A stretch of DNA of 64,000 bases from the NCBI RefSeq assembly GCF_015529805.1, contig NZ_CP064654.1, positions 868,001-932,000 of the forward strand, in the 5' to 3' direction. Every line of letters begins with the position of its first letter. Position 1 is the stretch's first letter. The notes below the pieces were generated by a model. That model saw nothing but the letters and a program-made list of their open reading frames with translations, did not search any database and was not told the DNA's origin. The translations under genes were made by a program, and so were the position numbers. This DNA comes from Qipengyuania soli. GTDB taxonomy: Bacteria > Pseudomonadota > Alphaproteobacteria > Sphingomonadales > Sphingomonadaceae. This document shows, piece after piece, positions 62,616 to 64,000 of the stretch.

Positions 62616-63947
62616 ATGTCCAATCCGGGTCCTGCAGCACTCGTCGCTCTGGCAATGGCCGCTACGGCGACTCCTGCCAGCGCGGATGACCTGCGCACCG
62701 CCATCGCCGCCGACATGCCGTCACTGATGGCAATCTACCGTGACCTGCACCAGCACCCCGAGCTGAGCTTCCAGGAGGTACGGTCGGCCAAGGTCATGGC
62801 CGATGCCGCGCGCAAGGCGGGCTTCAAGGTCACCGAAGGCGTCGGCAGGACAGGCATCGTCGCAGTTCTCGAGAACGGGCCGGGGCCGACCGTCATGATC
62901 CGGGCCGACATGGACGCCTTGCCCGTGGTCGAGCAGACCGGGCTTCCCTTTGCCAGCAAGCAGCGCGGCATCCCGCCTTCCGGCGGCGAAACCGGCATCA
63001 TGCACGCCTGCGGCCATGACACGCACATGACAGCGTGGATCGCGACCGCTCGCCAGATGGCTGCACGCAAGGGCGAATGGTCAGGCACGCTCGTCATGAT
63101 CGGACAGCCGGCGGAAGAAACGGGCGAGGGCGCCAAGGCGATGCTCGACGACGGGCTCTACACGCGCTTTCCCAAGCCCGACTACGCTCTGGCCTTTCAT
63201 GACATGTCGGGCGTTCCGGCGGGCATGATTGCCTATGCCAGTGGTCCGGCAATGGCCAATGTCGACAGCGTCGACATCTACGTGAAGGGGGTCGGCGGCC
63301 ACGGCGCGGCTCCGCATACGACAAAGGACCCGATCGTCCTTGCGAGTGCCATCGTGATGCGCCTGCAAACCCTGGTCAGTCGCGAGAACAATCCGATAGA
63401 ACCCGCGGTCGTGACCGTTGGCAGCTTCCATGCGGGCTCGCGCTACAACATCATTTCGGATTCCGCCCACCTCCAACTTACCGTGCGCAGCTTCACCGAT
63501 GAACAGCGAGCGCGGCTGATCGACGGGATCAAGCGGATCGTTGCGGGCGAGGCCATGGCTTCGGGCGTGCCCGAGAACCTGATGCCCGAGGTGAAGTTCG
63601 GCGAGGGCTTCACGCCATCGCTGATCAATGAACCCGGCTTCACTGCGCAGGTCGTCGCTCCGCTGGTCGAACGTTTCGGTGCTGAAAGGGTTGTGAGCGC
63701 CCCGCCGATCATGCCGGGCGAGGACTTCTCGCGCTATCGCCGGGCCGATCCGGCGAATGTCCAGTCGGTGATGCTGTGGGTCGGAGGCGAACGGACTGAA
63801 GTCATCGAGGAGGCCGCAAAAACGGGGGCGACCTTGCCTTCGCTCCATTCACCCTTCTGGGCGCCGGATGCGGAAAAGGTTATCGCAGCGGGGGCAGAGG
63901 CTCTGGCGAGCACGGCCATCGACCTCATGTCGAAAACCAAGGGCTAG
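62616..63947 (+). CDS. M20 family amidohydrolase, secreted
   Basis: A 443-residue metallo-amidohydrolase of the hippurate/IAA-amino-acid hydrolase type with a Sec signal peptide (cleavage after ASA, about residue 22). Markers: DLHQHPELSFQE, MIRADMDALPV, the Cys/His metal site MHACGHDTHM, GQPAEETGEGAKAML with the catalytic Glu pair, and the dimerisation region VGGHGAAPHTTKDP. The C-terminal metal His is in LPSLHSPFWA. It cleaves amide-linked amino acids from N-acyl conjugates in the periplasm. GGGAGAGTGAG precedes ATG 62616. Confidence 0.94.
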   Translation: MSNPGPAALVALAMAATATPASADDLRTAIAADMPSLMAIYRDLHQHPELSFQEVRSAKVMADAARKAGFKVTEGVGRTGIVAVLENGPGPTVMIRADMDALPVVEQTGLPFASKQRGIPPSGGETGIMHACGHDTHMTAWIATARQMAARKGEWSGTLVMIGQPAEETGEGAKAMLDDGLYTRFPKPDYALAFHDMSGVPAGMIAYASGPAMANVDSVDIYVKGVGGHGAAPHTTKDPIVLASAIVMRLQTLVSRENNPIEPAVVTVGSFHAGSRYNIISDSAHLQLTVRSFTDEQRARLIDGIKRIVAGEAMASGVPENLMPEVKFGEGFTPSLINEPGFTAQVVAPLVERFGAERVVSAPPIMPGEDFSRYRRADPANVQSVMLWVGGERTEVIEEAAKTGATLPSLHSPFWAPDAEKVIAAGAEALASTAIDLMSKTKG

Positions 63948-63959
63948 TCATAAAATTGT

Positions 63960-63992
63960 GGCCGCCGGAGTGTTGGGGACACTCCGACGGCC
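63960..63992 (+). terminator. Hairpin downstream of the amidohydrolase gene
   Basis: CGGAGTGT/ACACTCCG (8 bp) around TGGGG, extended after one C/A mismatch by GGCCG/CGGCC. It starts 12 bases after the stop. A T-run is not visible before the window ends, so a Rho-independent role is likely but not certain. Confidence 0.6.
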
Positions 63993-64000
63993 GTATTCTC

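Overview
The window looks like an ordinary chromosomal segment of a GC-rich alphaproteobacterium, most probably a sphingomonad of the Erythrobacter/Qipengyuania type. This is inferred from gene order and family membership; no 16S rRNA gene is present. The supporting signs are a DivL-type tyrosine pseudo-histidine kinase, an AddAB recombinase in place of RecBCD, a DUF2842 protein, a zapA gene with a small partner gene next to 6S RNA, the sdhE-mfd-recG neighbourhood, and frequent GTG or TTG starts with 4-base stop/start overlaps. There are no insertion sequences, prophage genes, CRISPR arrays or rRNA genes, and no gene-free stretch longer than 300 bases.

Layout. 1-6033: the edge of a zincin-like metallopeptidase, a hemerythrin, a phospholipase D, folE, a peroxiredoxin, a small secreted protein and ahcY. 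6107-17425: a tight co-directional chain divL-tsaE-amgK-murU-addB-addA-trxA (cell-cycle signalling, tRNA t6A modification, peptidoglycan sugar recycling, double-strand break repair, thioredoxin). 17422-22173 (minus strand): an IMPase-family phosphatase, a GST, argJ and a large membrane protein with a spermidine-synthase-like domain. 22288-29311: a small secreted protein, secA, a GNAT acetyltransferase, a TauE-type permease, tRNA-Asn, nadK and an EAL protein. 29308-39393: mfd, sdhE, a PLP decarboxylase, recG, a TIR/TolB-like/TPR fusion, a low-molecular-weight tyrosine phosphatase, an entericidin-like lipoprotein and tRNA-Pro. 39531-49290: thyA, a branched-chain 2-oxoacid dehydrogenase operon (E1alpha, E1beta, E2) behind a strong sigma70-like promoter, tRNA-Asp, an MBL hydrolase with an MFS transporter, and a minus-strand block of a coiled-coil gene, zapA, 6S RNA, 5-formyl-THF cyclo-ligase and DUF2842. 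49466-56250: central carbon genes tkt-gap-pgk-thioesterase-fba and thiE. 56305-63947: an L,D-transpeptidase/M23 peptidase pair, efp, suhB, tRNA-Leu, an SLC13 permease and an M20 amidohydrolase.

No clearly new multi-gene system is visible. The points most worth a second look are the DivL Tyr-for-His substitution, the TIR-TolB-TPR fusion next to recG, a terminator whose loop contains the overlapping stop codons of two convergent genes, a shared promoter module in front of two tRNA genes, a probable leaderless zapA-partner gene, a possible CTG start for thyA, and several small uncharacterised secreted proteins. Family assignments rest on recognised motifs and gene order. No database search was possible.
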